Made by a program: the position numbers and the translations under genes. Positions 15,695 through 24,400 of a stretch of 38,777 nt of DNA are shown here, one piece after another. The notes under the pieces are model-generated. The model was not told the origin of the DNA. It did not search any database and worked only from the letters and a program-made list of their open reading frames with translations. The first letter of the stretch is position 1, and every line of letters starts with the position of its first letter. This DNA is from Betaproteobacteria bacterium UBA5216 (GTDB lineage: Bacteria > Pseudomonadota > Gammaproteobacteria > Burkholderiales > SG8-41). The stretch covers positions 33,366 to 72,142 of the forward strand of contig DHVE01000035.1 in assembly GCA_002412495.1 (NCBI GenBank). The letters are read 5' to 3'.

Positions 15695-16675
15695 TCACGG
15701 CGCGCGTAGTCCAGCGACCCGCACTACTTTGGAAAACGTTTCGATCTGGGCACGCAGAATGCGGTCGTGTTCTTCCGGCGTGGTGGGTGCGGGAACAAAG
15801 CCAAATGTTTGCAGCTTCTGCTTGACCGCCATATCGTCAAGCGCGCGTGCGGTGTCTTTACTAATCTTGCCGAGTATGGCGCGCGGCGTTTTGGCGGGCG
15901 CCAGCAGCGCGTACGACCCGTCTTTTTCATACCCGGGCAGGACTTCCGCCAGCGCGGGCACGTCAGGCAAAATCGGTGAGCGCCGCGGTATCCCCACCGC
16001 CAGTGCCAGCAACCTGCCATCCTTGATAAACGGTAGCGCGGGTCCAAGACCGGCGAACGCAAAGTGAACGCGTCCAGCGAGAATTTCAATAATGAATTCG
16101 GGTTGCCCCTTAAAACCCACGTGCGTGATCTTGATGTCCGAAGCCATACGAAATAACTCGCCGTTCATGTAGGTACTGGCGCCCACTCCGGTAGATCCCC
16201 AAAGAATCTTGCCGGGCCGCTCGCGGGCAAGCGCGACAAGCTCTTTGACTATTTTGATGCCAAGCGAAGGCGCCACCACCAGTACACCGGTGGTATAGCC
16301 AATCTGCGTTACACCTGCAAAATCCCGGAGCGGCGCATACGGAAGGTTTGTATGCATGGCCGCCCCGATCACGAACGACGACGAGGTCAAAAGGAGCGTA
16401 TGGCCGTCGGGCGTGGCTTTCGCGACCACGTCCGCGCCGATCACGCCGCTCGCCCCCGGCCTATTTTCGATCACCACCGGCTGGCCCCATGTTTCCGCCA
16501 GCTTGGGACCAACGGTTCTCGACACGATATCGGTCTGGCTACCAGCCGAAAATGGCACGACCAATCGCACTGGCTTCGCCGGGAACGCCTCAAGCTGCGC
16601 AAAAGCATGGGTAACCACCAAGGAAAAACCTGCTGCGGTTGCAAATGCAATCGTTGTGCCATTCGGGATACGCAT
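15695..16675 (-). CDS. Bug/TctC-family receptor 4
   Basis: The start is the ATG whose first base is 16675, with AAGGAG about 6 nt upstream, giving 326 residues. A longer frame adds a leader without purpose. The signal peptide is MRIPNGTTIAFATAAGFSLV with a cut near AFAQ. Features are FPAKPVRLVVPFSAGSQTDI, ENRPGASGVIGAD, DGHTLLLTSS, THVGFKGQPEFIIEILAGRV and ILPDVPALAEVLPG. GSQTD replaces the more usual GGxxD in the ligand loop, so its ligand may differ from that of the other five. It is divergent from a LysR regulator across 105 bp, the classic layout for a regulator controlling its neighbour. Confidence 0.87.
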   Translation of the reverse strand: MRIPNGTTIAFATAAGFSLVVTHAFAQLEAFPAKPVRLVVPFSAGSQTDIVSRTVGPKLAETWGQPVVIENRPGASGVIGADVVAKATPDGHTLLLTSSSFVIGAAMHTNLPYAPLRDFAGVTQIGYTTGVLVVAPSLGIKIVKELVALARERPGKILWGSTGVGASTYMNGELFRMASDIKITHVGFKGQPEFIIEILAGRVHFAFAGLGPALPFIKDGRLLALAVGIPRRSPILPDVPALAEVLPGYEKDGSYALLAPAKTPRAILGKISKDTARALDDMAVKQKLQTFGFVPAPTTPEEHDRILRAQIETFSKVVRVAGLRAP

Positions 16676-16780
16676 GACAACTCCTTGGGGTGAATTCGTC
16701 ATCGATACTGGCAATAATGCTGACACTCCCTTACTATTTCCGCAATCATCTAATTATTCATTGTGATATAAAAAAAAGTT
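16676..16780. promoter_or_regulatory. Divergent control region, Bug 4/LysR
   Basis: An AT-rich 105-bp spacer lies between the Bug 4 and LysR starts and contains a run of eight A residues before the LysR ATG. LysR proteins usually bind and autoregulate in such a spacer. I could not single out one convincing T-N11-A dyad. Confidence 0.45.
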
Positions 16781-17698
16781 ATGAAATATCGGTTTCGTGA
16801 TATTGAATACTTCACCGAAGTGGCCGAACGCGGCAACGTCGGACGCGCGGCCGAAGCACTCGGACTGAGTCAGCCCGCGCTGAGCAAAAGTTTGCGGCGG
16901 CTGGAAACCTCGTTGCAGTCCAAACTGGTCAAGCGCGTATCCCGGGGTGTAGAACTGACTGCCGCCGGCAGAGAACTCTTTGCGCATGCGCACCGGCTGC
17001 GCCTGTCGCTGGATGACATCACGCGGTCGGTCATGGATATCAGCCAGGGCCGCTCAGGGCACCTTCGCATCGGATCGGGCACTGGCTTCGCCCTGTATGT
17101 GATAGCCGCAGCCTGCGCCGATGTCGTTACAAACGCGCCCGGCGCGACGTTCAAAGTGTCCCCCATGGCCCGGAACGCGGCGGAGGCCGCGCTACTCAAC
17201 GGCGAAATCGACCTCTCGGTAATGACACTTCTGGCCTCCGCACACAAAGATCTGGTTACCGAACACCTGTATGACGAAGTGTTCGCCATTTGCGCCTCCG
17301 CAAACCACCCGCTGGCGAGGAAGAAACGTCTTGCGCTAACCGATCTGGTGAACGAGAAATGGATCGTGTCAACGGAATGGGCAAGCGCGCCCCGACAATT
17401 GAAGCAGGCTTTCGCCGATGCGGGATTGCCCGCGCCCCGCATCACGGCGCAATCGGAGTCACAGACGCTGCGCAACACGCTGCTGGCCTCCACCCGCCTC
17501 CTGAGCATCGCCAACACGCGCATCGTGCGCCATGCGGCACAACAATCTGCGCTGGTGATATTGCCCGTCAGCGGATTCAAGTACTCCCGCAGCTTCGGCA
17601 TTTACCGCCGCAAGGACGCCTACCTTCCGCCCATCGCACAGCGTTTTATCGTGATGCTGAAGAACGCGGCGCGAGAAACCACGGACGATGGACGCTAA
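16781..17698 (+). CDS. LysR-family transcription regulator
   Basis: 305 residues. An N-terminal winged helix-turn-helix reads RDIEYFTEVAERGNVGRAAE, then LGLSQPALSKSLRRLETSLQ and a basic wing KRVSRGVELTAAG. The effector-binding domain starts at about residue 90 (GHLRIGSGTGFALYVI). LysR proteins bind as tetramers upstream of a divergent gene and respond to a small metabolite. Bug 4 and cysK lie divergently, so they are the likely targets; a ligand related to that receptor's cargo would be expected (inference). It converges on the VTT gene with only 13 bp between stops. Confidence 0.9.
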   Translation: MKYRFRDIEYFTEVAERGNVGRAAEALGLSQPALSKSLRRLETSLQSKLVKRVSRGVELTAAGRELFAHAHRLRLSLDDITRSVMDISQGRSGHLRIGSGTGFALYVIAAACADVVTNAPGATFKVSPMARNAAEAALLNGEIDLSVMTLLASAHKDLVTEHLYDEVFAICASANHPLARKKRLALTDLVNEKWIVSTEWASAPRQLKQAFADAGLPAPRITAQSESQTLRNTLLASTRLLSIANTRIVRHAAQQSALVILPVSGFKYSRSFGIYRRKDAYLPPIAQRFIVMLKNAARETTDDGR

Positions 17699-17711
17699 AG
17701 CGGCAAGACGA

Positions 17712-18299
17712 TCAAAGCAGGTGCAGCGCCTTCGCCAGATAATCGAAAAACACGCAGTAAAACGCAATCGGCAACGGCAAACCCAGCAACGTGCCCAACA
17801 GATATTGCCGGAACTTGATGCCCGACATTGCCAGCGCATAGTTCATCGTGGGCATGGTTTGAAACAGCACGCGCAACAAGAAAATGCTCTTGACCGGGTG
17901 CGCATCGAGCTGCCCCAGTATACGCACCGCGATTCTATTTTTCAGTTGCCGCAACGCGTCGCCGCCGGCCAGCCGGATCAGCAAAAACGTCACCACGCAT
18001 GAAATACTCGCGGCCAGGTAGGTTGCAAGCCCGCCCCACAGCTCGCCCATTGTCAGCACGGCCGCGACCAGAAAAATCCAGCCGGGAATTTGTATCAAAT
18101 TGGCCAAACAAAACAGCGCAATAAAAATCAGCAACCCGGTGATGCGGTTTTGCTGGATCTGCTGTTGCACAAAGGCAAGGCTGAAGTGCCCGCGCAGGCC
18201 GGAAAATTCAAACACCGCCCACAGCAGGGCGAGAAACAGGATGACGGCGGCGAGGCGTTTGCAGGGGTGCAATGCGGATTTCGTTTGCGGTGTAGTCAA
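17712..18299 (-). CDS. TVP38/TMEM64-family (VTT/SNARE-associated) membrane protein
   Basis: 195 residues starting at TTG (first base 18299); an in-frame TGA just upstream rules out a longer start. The first helix is RLAAVILFLALLWAVFEFSG. The VTT core follows: LIQIPGWIFLVAAVLTMGELWG, a long glycine-poor helix, then FLLRVLFQTMPTMNYALAMSGIKFRQYLLGTLLGLP, the conserved F/LLR-P-N-AG-like block of the family. DedA/TVP38 relatives move lipids or act in membrane homeostasis, but no substrate is fixed. No strong ribosome site precedes the TTG. It stands apart from its neighbours, so its job cannot be read from context. Confidence 0.8.
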   Translation of the reverse strand: MTTPQTKSALHPCKRLAAVILFLALLWAVFEFSGLRGHFSLAFVQQQIQQNRITGLLIFIALFCLANLIQIPGWIFLVAAVLTMGELWGGLATYLAASISCVVTFLLIRLAGGDALRQLKNRIAVRILGQLDAHPVKSIFLLRVLFQTMPTMNYALAMSGIKFRQYLLGTLLGLPLPIAFYCVFFDYLAKALHLL

Positions 18300-18396
18300 A
18301 TACGAGCATCAATGCGAGATCCGTTCCGCCACCGGCTTCATCGCCGCGCGTCATCAAGAACCGCGCGGCAAAATGATTCCCTATGATGCGAGAACA

Positions 18397-18609
18397 CTAC
18401 TTGCCCTTGATCTGCTTCGGCGCGCGCACCCCAACAACGCGATTGAGTTGCATCGCGGTATCCCATTGCGCCTCAAGGCGCGTGATGCGCCTATCTTGGT
18501 CACGCAATTCACTGGACAAGGATTTCAAGGTGTCGCCAACGCGCTTCACTTCGTCCGTGAGCTTCATTGCGTCGCGGATGACGCCCATCACATCGGATAT
18601 GGCGCTCAT
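18397..18609 (-). CDS. Small coiled-coil protein, second gene of an RHH pair
   Basis: 70 residues, overlapping the upstream ribbon-helix-helix gene by four bases (ATGA), so translation is probably coupled. Residues about 5-55 carry a heptad pattern (IRDAMKLTDEVKRVGDTLKS, then LRDQDRRITRLEAQWDTAMQ). The tail NRVVGVRAPKQIKGK is basic. No catalytic motif is visible. It could be a partner subunit of the RHH protein or a small toxin-like effector. I do not recognise the family. Confidence 0.6.
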   Translation of the reverse strand: MSAISDVMGVIRDAMKLTDEVKRVGDTLKSLSSELRDQDRRITRLEAQWDTAMQLNRVVGVRAPKQIKGK

Positions 18610-18878
18610 GCGGCTTTCTTCTCGGATTTACGAAGCTGGCGCAGCACGCCGCCGGCGGCGGCCAAACCTTCCTCCAGCGCCTGGCGCGCTTCAGCAGTGG
18701 ACTTACGCAACTCATCGGCTAATGCCAGCAACGCGCGCTCATCCTCGGTCGGCGCACGCTCGCAGCGCCGGCGCACCAACTCGGATACGCTGATACCTTC
18801 CTTGCGCGACTCTTTCGCCAGAAATGTCTTGAACTCCTGGCTGCCCAGCAGGGTAATTCTTTCACTCTTGGTAGTCAC
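18606..18878 (-). CDS. Ribbon-helix-helix DNA-binding protein with a helical tail
   Basis: I use a GTG (first base 18878) because GGAGG stands 5 nt before it, giving 90 residues. An ATG 12 nt upstream would place its own start over that ribosome site. An RHH-like N-terminus reads SERITLLGSQEFKTFLAKES, with helix 2 KEGISVSELVRRR, the usual CopG/Arc pattern. The rest is a long alanine/glutamate-rich helix (ALLALADELRKSTAEARQAL) ending in a basic tail. RHH proteins often repress their own operon, and a perfect palindrome lies 12 bp upstream of the start. Together with the overlapping coiled-coil gene it resembles a toxin-antitoxin or partition-type pair, but neither partner carries a known toxin motif. 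Confidence 0.65.
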   Translation of the reverse strand: MTTKSERITLLGSQEFKTFLAKESRKEGISVSELVRRRCERAPTEDERALLALADELRKSTAEARQALEEGLAAAGGVLRQLRKSEKKAA

Positions 18879-18890
18879 TCTACCCTCCAT

Positions 18891-18904
18891 ATGTGCATGC
18901 ACAT
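18891..18904. promoter_or_regulatory. Perfect 14-bp palindrome, probable operator
   Basis: ATGTGCATGCACAT is its own reverse complement. It lies between a possible promoter and the ribosome site of the RHH gene, where a bound protein would block transcription. Autoregulation by the RHH product is inference. Confidence 0.6.
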
Positions 18905-18905
18905 G

Positions 18906-18932
18906 ATAATACTCATACCCTCCAGGCGTCAA
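18906..18932 (-). promoter_or_regulatory. Possible sigma-70 promoter of the RHH pair
   Basis: Minus strand: TTGACG (18932-18927) and TATTAT (18911-18906), spaced 15 bp, slightly short. The start point would fall within the 14-bp palindrome. Pattern only. Confidence 0.4.
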
Positions 18933-18993
18933 CATACGCCCACTGCAAGACACATACCGAAGTTCTCAATAACGCATTGTTATTACGAGAAAT

Positions 18994-21414
18994 TCACGGC
19001 GCCGCCGTCACCACCACCTCGCGCGAATCCGCGCGCCCGTGCTCATCCACCACGCGCAATAAATACCGCCCCGGCTGCGCGGGCTTCCACGGCAGCGCGA
19101 TGCCTGGCCGGCCCGCCGTGACAAAGCTGTCGTTGGCAAACCAGTAGAGCGTGTTGACACCGCCCTCGGCGGTGGCCGCGAGCGGCACCACGTTGCGGTC
19201 GGGCTGTGCGGCGCGCATGACATACGCCGCCCCGCGTACCGGCGCGCTGATCGCGGGTGGCGCGCCCCCCACGCTGGCATTGCCGCAATCACCCGTGGGC
19301 GGCGCGCGGCGTGGCACGCCCGCTTGCGCATAAAGGCGCATCAGGTCTGACGGCCAGTATTCATACACGACTTGCTGGACGCGGCCTTGTTCGTACGGCG
19401 GGCACGCCACGCGCCCAGTGCGTGTGTCGATCATCACCGCGCGATGCACATCACTCACGCGTATCGGCGATTTGCCTGGCACGAACCAGGTCGTCGCCTT
19501 CATCGGGCAATGCACATTCGGTAAATCGCCCGATGCCGCGCACACTTCCACGCGCGTGAGATTCGGTGGATTACGGAACACCGGTTCGGTCAAACCGCGA
19601 TCCTCTGCGGCAATTGCATCGACGATCTGAAAGAACAGCGGTGCCGCCATCTGCACGCCCACATACGCCGGATTGCCTTCGCCATCGAAGCGGCCGATCC
19701 ACACGGCCAGCACATAGGGGCCAAAGATGCCCGCTGACCACGCATCGCGAAATCCCCACGAAGTGCCGGTTTTCCACGCCACGGGGATCGACGCGCGCGT
19801 ACCGGCTATCGTGCCTTCGGGGCGCGGATTATTGCGCAGGATGTCGAGGGTCATGAAGCTGGCTTCTTCGGAAAGCAGGCGCACGCCATCGGTAGTGCCT
19901 CCGCGCTCGGTCGCACTCTTGCGATACCGCAGCGGCTGCTGCACCCCGCGATTGGCCAGCACGCCATACATCGTGACCAATTCCTCCATCGTCACGTCGC
20001 CACCGCCGAGCGCCAGCGCCAGCCCGTAATGTTTTTCGCTGGCCATGCGCGAAACGCCGGCGCTTTTCAAAAAATCGTAGAGCGACGGCTGCGACAATTT
20101 CGCCGCCAGCCCCACCGCCGGCACGTTGCGGCTGCGGATCAGCGCATCGCGCGCGGTAACCGGCCCGATAAAGGTGCCGTCAAAATTTTCCGGGCTGAAC
20201 GGACCGAACGCCGCCGGCGCGTCTTTCAGTACCGACAGCGGATGAATCAACCCCTGATCCATCGCCAGCGCATAAATGAACGGTTTCAGCGTTGATCCCG
20301 GCGAACGTTTCGCCAGCGTGCCGTTAACCTGCCCGTTGATCGTCGTATTGTGAAACGCGGCGGAACCGACCACCGCCTTGACTTCCATGGTGCGGTAGTC
20401 GATCAGCATGGCCGTGGCGTTTTCAATGCCGATACGGCGCTGCCGTTCGACATAACGATGTACCTGCCGCTCCAACGTTTTTTGCAGCCGCAGATCGAGT
20501 GTTGAATGAATTTCGGACGACAGTCCCCCATCGTTGCCACGGCGCGCCACCAGTTGATTCACTGTGTGCGGCGCGTAAAAGGGCAGCTGGCTGGCCGTGC
20601 GCAGATTCAGTGCCAGCTTCATCAACCCTGCCTGCGACGCTGCGCCGGGATGCCGGGCGAACCAGCGGTCAAACAGCCGCAGCCGAGCACCCGTCAGCGA
20701 AGCGCCATCGGCTTGCTCCTGTGCACGAATCAGGGTGCGTTTGGATGGAGCCTGCGGGATCACCGCCAGTGTCAGTGTTTCGGGCAGCGACAACGCCTTG
20801 GTGGATTTGCCAAAGTGAATCAGGCTCGCCGCACCCACGCCCTCGATGTTGGCGCCGTAGGGGACCAGATTCAAATACGCCTCAAGTATGTCGCGCTTGG
20901 AATACATCGCCTCCAATTGCAGCGCGCGCGCAATTTGTTTAACCTTGCCTTTCACACTGCGCGACGAGTTGCGGTCGAGCATGCGCGCCAACTGCATGGT
21001 AATGGTGGAGCCGCCCTGGCGCGGCTCGCGCGTCACATAAGTGCGCCAGCCGCCGCGCGCCAGGGCAAACGGGTTCACGCCCAGATGCCGGTAAAACCAG
21101 CGGTCTTCCTGCAACAAAAAGGCTTCGACGATTTCCTGCGAGATGGATTCCAGTGGCAACCACAGACGATAGCGGTCGTCTTTCGCGAGCGTGAGACGCA
21201 GCAATTGGCCGCGGGTGTCGTAGACGGCGACAGACGAGGTGTAGCGCGCGGAGAGCGGGGGTTTGGGGAAGATGCGAAGTACCGCCAAGATCACGACCAA
21301 AACCACGGCAATCAGAAAGATATATCGCCATGAACGAAGGGATATTCCCCCACCCCCATCCCAACCTTTCCTCTGCAAGGGAAGGTGCCTTCTCAGTGTC
21401 GCCCTCTTGTTCAC
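18994..21414 (-). CDS. pbpC: Penicillin-binding protein 1C
   Basis: 806 residues. After one membrane helix (about 30-48) comes the glycosyltransferase-51 domain with E103-D-R-W-F-Y-R-H and GGSTITMQ (134-141). The transpeptidase domain has S374-T-L-K377, S428-R-N430 and K548-T-G550. A C-terminal BiPBP_C-like domain ends at residue 806. It polymerises glycan strands, although PBP1C enzymes are usually weak in transpeptidation. It sits 53 nt after the alpha-2-macroglobulin gene, a pairing seen in many proteobacteria and read as envelope defence plus wall repair. The start is odd. The GTG lies in an 8-bp tandem array and the next codons cross a REP-like hairpin, yet later starts would cut the membrane helix. 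Confidence 0.92.
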   Translation of the reverse strand: MNKRATLRRHLPLQRKGWDGGGGISLRSWRYIFLIAVVLVVILAVLRIFPKPPLSARYTSSVAVYDTRGQLLRLTLAKDDRYRLWLPLESISQEIVEAFLLQEDRWFYRHLGVNPFALARGGWRTYVTREPRQGGSTITMQLARMLDRNSSRSVKGKVKQIARALQLEAMYSKRDILEAYLNLVPYGANIEGVGAASLIHFGKSTKALSLPETLTLAVIPQAPSKRTLIRAQEQADGASLTGARLRLFDRWFARHPGAASQAGLMKLALNLRTASQLPFYAPHTVNQLVARRGNDGGLSSEIHSTLDLRLQKTLERQVHRYVERQRRIGIENATAMLIDYRTMEVKAVVGSAAFHNTTINGQVNGTLAKRSPGSTLKPFIYALAMDQGLIHPLSVLKDAPAAFGPFSPENFDGTFIGPVTARDALIRSRNVPAVGLAAKLSQPSLYDFLKSAGVSRMASEKHYGLALALGGGDVTMEELVTMYGVLANRGVQQPLRYRKSATERGGTTDGVRLLSEEASFMTLDILRNNPRPEGTIAGTRASIPVAWKTGTSWGFRDAWSAGIFGPYVLAVWIGRFDGEGNPAYVGVQMAAPLFFQIVDAIAAEDRGLTEPVFRNPPNLTRVEVCAASGDLPNVHCPMKATTWFVPGKSPIRVSDVHRAVMIDTRTGRVACPPYEQGRVQQVVYEYWPSDLMRLYAQAGVPRRAPPTGDCGNASVGGAPPAISAPVRGAAYVMRAAQPDRNVVPLAATAEGGVNTLYWFANDSFVTAGRPGIALPWKPAQPGRYLLRVVDEHGRADSREVVVTAAP
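21364..21386. repeat. REP-like hairpin inside the 5' end of pbpC
   Basis: ACCTTTCCT (21364-21372) pairs with AGGGAAGGT (21378-21386) around CTGCA, nine pairs with one wobble. It is flanked by a C-rich tract CCCCCACCCCCATCCCAACC. This layout resembles dispersed noncoding palindromes of proteobacteria, but here it is translated in frame (LPLQRKGWDGGGG). Confidence 0.6.
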
Positions 21415-21456
21415 TCGTTCACTCGTTCACCCGTTCATGTGTCCAGGTGTTCACGC
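21409..21456. repeat. Six-unit array of an 8-bp repeat between A2M and pbpC
   Basis: Consecutive 8-mers are GTTCACTC, GTTCACTC, GTTCACCC, GTTCATGT, GTCCAGGT and GTTCACGC, keeping period 8 over 48 bp with decay away from pbpC. On the minus strand most units present GTGAAC or ATGAAC; the unit nearest the gene supplies its GTG start. Confidence 0.75.
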
Positions 21457-21467
21457 CTTGAGTTCAA

Positions 21468-24400
21468 TCACCGCTTCTCCACCACAATCTTCCCGCCCAA
21501 CGACCGTGCCTGCACGCTGCGGTCATACATCGACTCACCGTAGGCGGGCGGCACCACGAACGTGCCGGTGTTGGTGGCCTTGATGCGATAGGCAAACTCC
21601 TTGATGCCCTTGCCCACTTCGCCATACAGCACCACGCGGTCTTCACGCAGATCGGCATAGTCCGGCTGCCAGGTCGAGCGCTGGGTTCCGATGGGCGCGC
21701 GCCACTTGCGGTTTTCATTCTCGCCACCGCGTTCACCTTCGTTGCGCCCCTCGCCCTCGCCTTCCTGGCGTTGCGCGGGCGCGGGGTTCAAGACCAGATC
21801 AAACCCACCCGGCAGCAAATCCACCAGCGCAGCATTGTCCACGGTTTCGCGGCCGATGGCGCGGAACTTGAGCCGCACTTCGATTTCATCGCCAACCTTC
21901 ACCGATTTCACCGGGTTGCCCTTGGCGTCCACGTACTCGCGCAGGATTTCAAAGCCGTTTTTGATCTCGGTTTCCGGCAGCGTGCGGTCAAAGCCGGATT
22001 GCTCGACTACGTAGTACGCGGGCAGATCGGCCTTGTTGGAGAACTGCAATTTCACGGCATCCACCGAGAAGCTGCCGCGCGGGATCAACCCTGGCGGCAT
22101 TGCCACCGGGCGCGTGGCATTGTTTCGTAGCACTTCGCTGACGGACAGCGTGCCGGCGGGCAATTTCTCGGCAGCGGTCGCGAACGCGTCGAATGCCAGT
22201 ATTGTGCGGCCCGACGAATAGGTGTTGTAACCGCCGCCGGCGATGTGTTTCACCATGCCGTTGAGCGCCTCCGGTTTGAGGTTCGGCAAGCGTTCCGGGA
22301 AATGCCGCGCGAGCAAATACAGCAACTGCGCGTCACGCGACAACGCATCCGAGTACACGTCCGCCATGGACACCGGCGCGCCGAACCCGGCGCCCGCGAT
22401 CAATTGGTCCGCCAGCCGTTGCTGCTTCATCAACTGATAACTCGCGGCGAGGTACGCGGTGGCGATGTCCTGCGCGTAGGTCTTCGCATGATTCGCTTCC
22501 AGCCGTTTTTGCAACGCCGCCGCAAAGTTGGTGGTGACTATGCCCTGACGCGTGAGCAAATAAATCGCATAGGCGCGCGTGCGCTCGTCTGCGAGCGTGC
22601 CGCCGTCGTTACTCGCGATAGACCGTAAGTGATTGTTTCCATTGACTATTATATCCTGCGGTACGATGCGACCCCGTTCGCGCGCCTCGATCAAAAAGTG
22701 CATCGCATACACCGACACGGTATCCACCACGTGCGCGTTCGCGGCCCACAGGCCGAAAGCACCCTCGCCGTTTTGACGGCCACGCAGCACGTTGATCAGA
22801 CTATCGAGCGTCCGGTATTCCTTGGATTTCACGTAGCCGAACTCCGGCCGGTTGCCGAGTATCAGCGCGGGCATGCCCATGCTCACCAGTTGCTCGGTGC
22901 AGGAGTATTCAAACCCGCGCAGGTAAGCCGTCAGCCCGTGCGCCAGGCCGAGCGGCACATGCGAAATGCTCGTCTCCAGCTTGCGATAGTGCGGATACAG
23001 ATTGCGCGTCACCAACGCTTCGGCACTGCCGCCGTTTTGACCTGCGCGCACGGTGCCCGCCGTGAGTAGCGTGATATAAGGCTGCGCCGGACGCACACTG
23101 ATACTTGTGCCGAGCTTCGCGCTCTTGTTCATGCCGCTCGCGCTGAACGAGAGCGTGCCCGCGCCGAGTTCATCCTTCACGCGCACCTTGAAGCTGGTGA
23201 CGCCCTCTCGCAATTCGCCCACCTTGATGGTGTTGCTCGCGGCGCCCACGATTTCCAGATGCGGCGAAGCGGCCATCGTCACCGCGATCTGCGCCTCCGC
23301 GCCCGAACCCGATACATTGTTCGCCACGCCGACGCTGACATCAAATTCATCCCCCGGCGTCACCGTGAGCGGCGCATTCGGCGACAACACAAAATCGCCA
23401 CGTGACAGCGTTTTCTTTTCAAACACGCCGATGGAATCTTCATTCACCGCCACGGCCATGACCCGCAACGTGCCGTTGAAGGTCTCCGGCACCTGCCAGG
23501 TGACTTCGCGCTCCTGCGGACCGCTTTCAATAATGCCCGACCAGTACGCCACCGGCTTGTCGGTTTTGCGCTTGAACGGATTCAGATGTTTGCCCAGCGC
23601 GCCATCGCCATCACCGCCTGGCGCGGCAGCCGCCATGAAGCGCTTGAACTCCGGCAGAATCAAATCCAGTATCTGGAAGGTTTTGACTTCCAGCGCGCGC
23701 TTCTGGAAAAAGAAGCCCAGCGGATCGGGCGTTTTGTATCGCGCCACTTGCAGGATGCCTTCATCCACCGCGAACACCACAATGCGCGACGGCTGACTGG
23801 TCGAATGTTTGAACTTGATGGTGTCGCCCGGCTTCACCATATCGGGCGCGCTCACCGTAGTCTTCAGTTTGCGGCGATCGAGATTCACCGAGAACGGCTG
23901 CACGCCGTAGGCCAGGGGGCTCGCGTAAATTTCGTCTGACCCCGCATCGCGGATAAACGTCACCGTGACATAGCCGTTGCCTTCAAAATCCTTGGGCAGC
24001 GTAATTTTCTGCGTCGAGGCGGTGGTCTTGGTGGTGAACCACACATGCGAGTACACCCGCTCACGCTCGATGGTGATCAGCCCTGAACCCACATAGGGCG
24101 CCTGTATCGACAGCTCGATTTCCTCGCCGGCGCTGAAATCTTTTTTGCTGAGTTTCACTTGCAACTCGGCGTTTTTCTCCAGCGAACGCGTGAGGTTCGC
24201 CGCACCGGCCACCTCGTACGACACACGCGCCAGATCCTGTCCTGCCGCGTCGCGCACCACGTAGGCGTAGCTGCCCGGCGCGTCGGTTGCCAGCGCCACG
24301 CGGGAACCCGCCGCCGCAATGGCGAAGGGTTTTTCTTCCAGCGGGATACGCTTTTCGCGCGATTCATATTTGTAGGTGTTGTTCGGTTGCTTGGTCAGCA

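Noticed and set aside
21409..21456. CreB binding sites (TTCAC direct repeats)
   Set aside because: TTCAC recurs, but with a 3-base gap (period 8) instead of the 6-base gap of the known cre tag, and it lies far from the CreD-like start.
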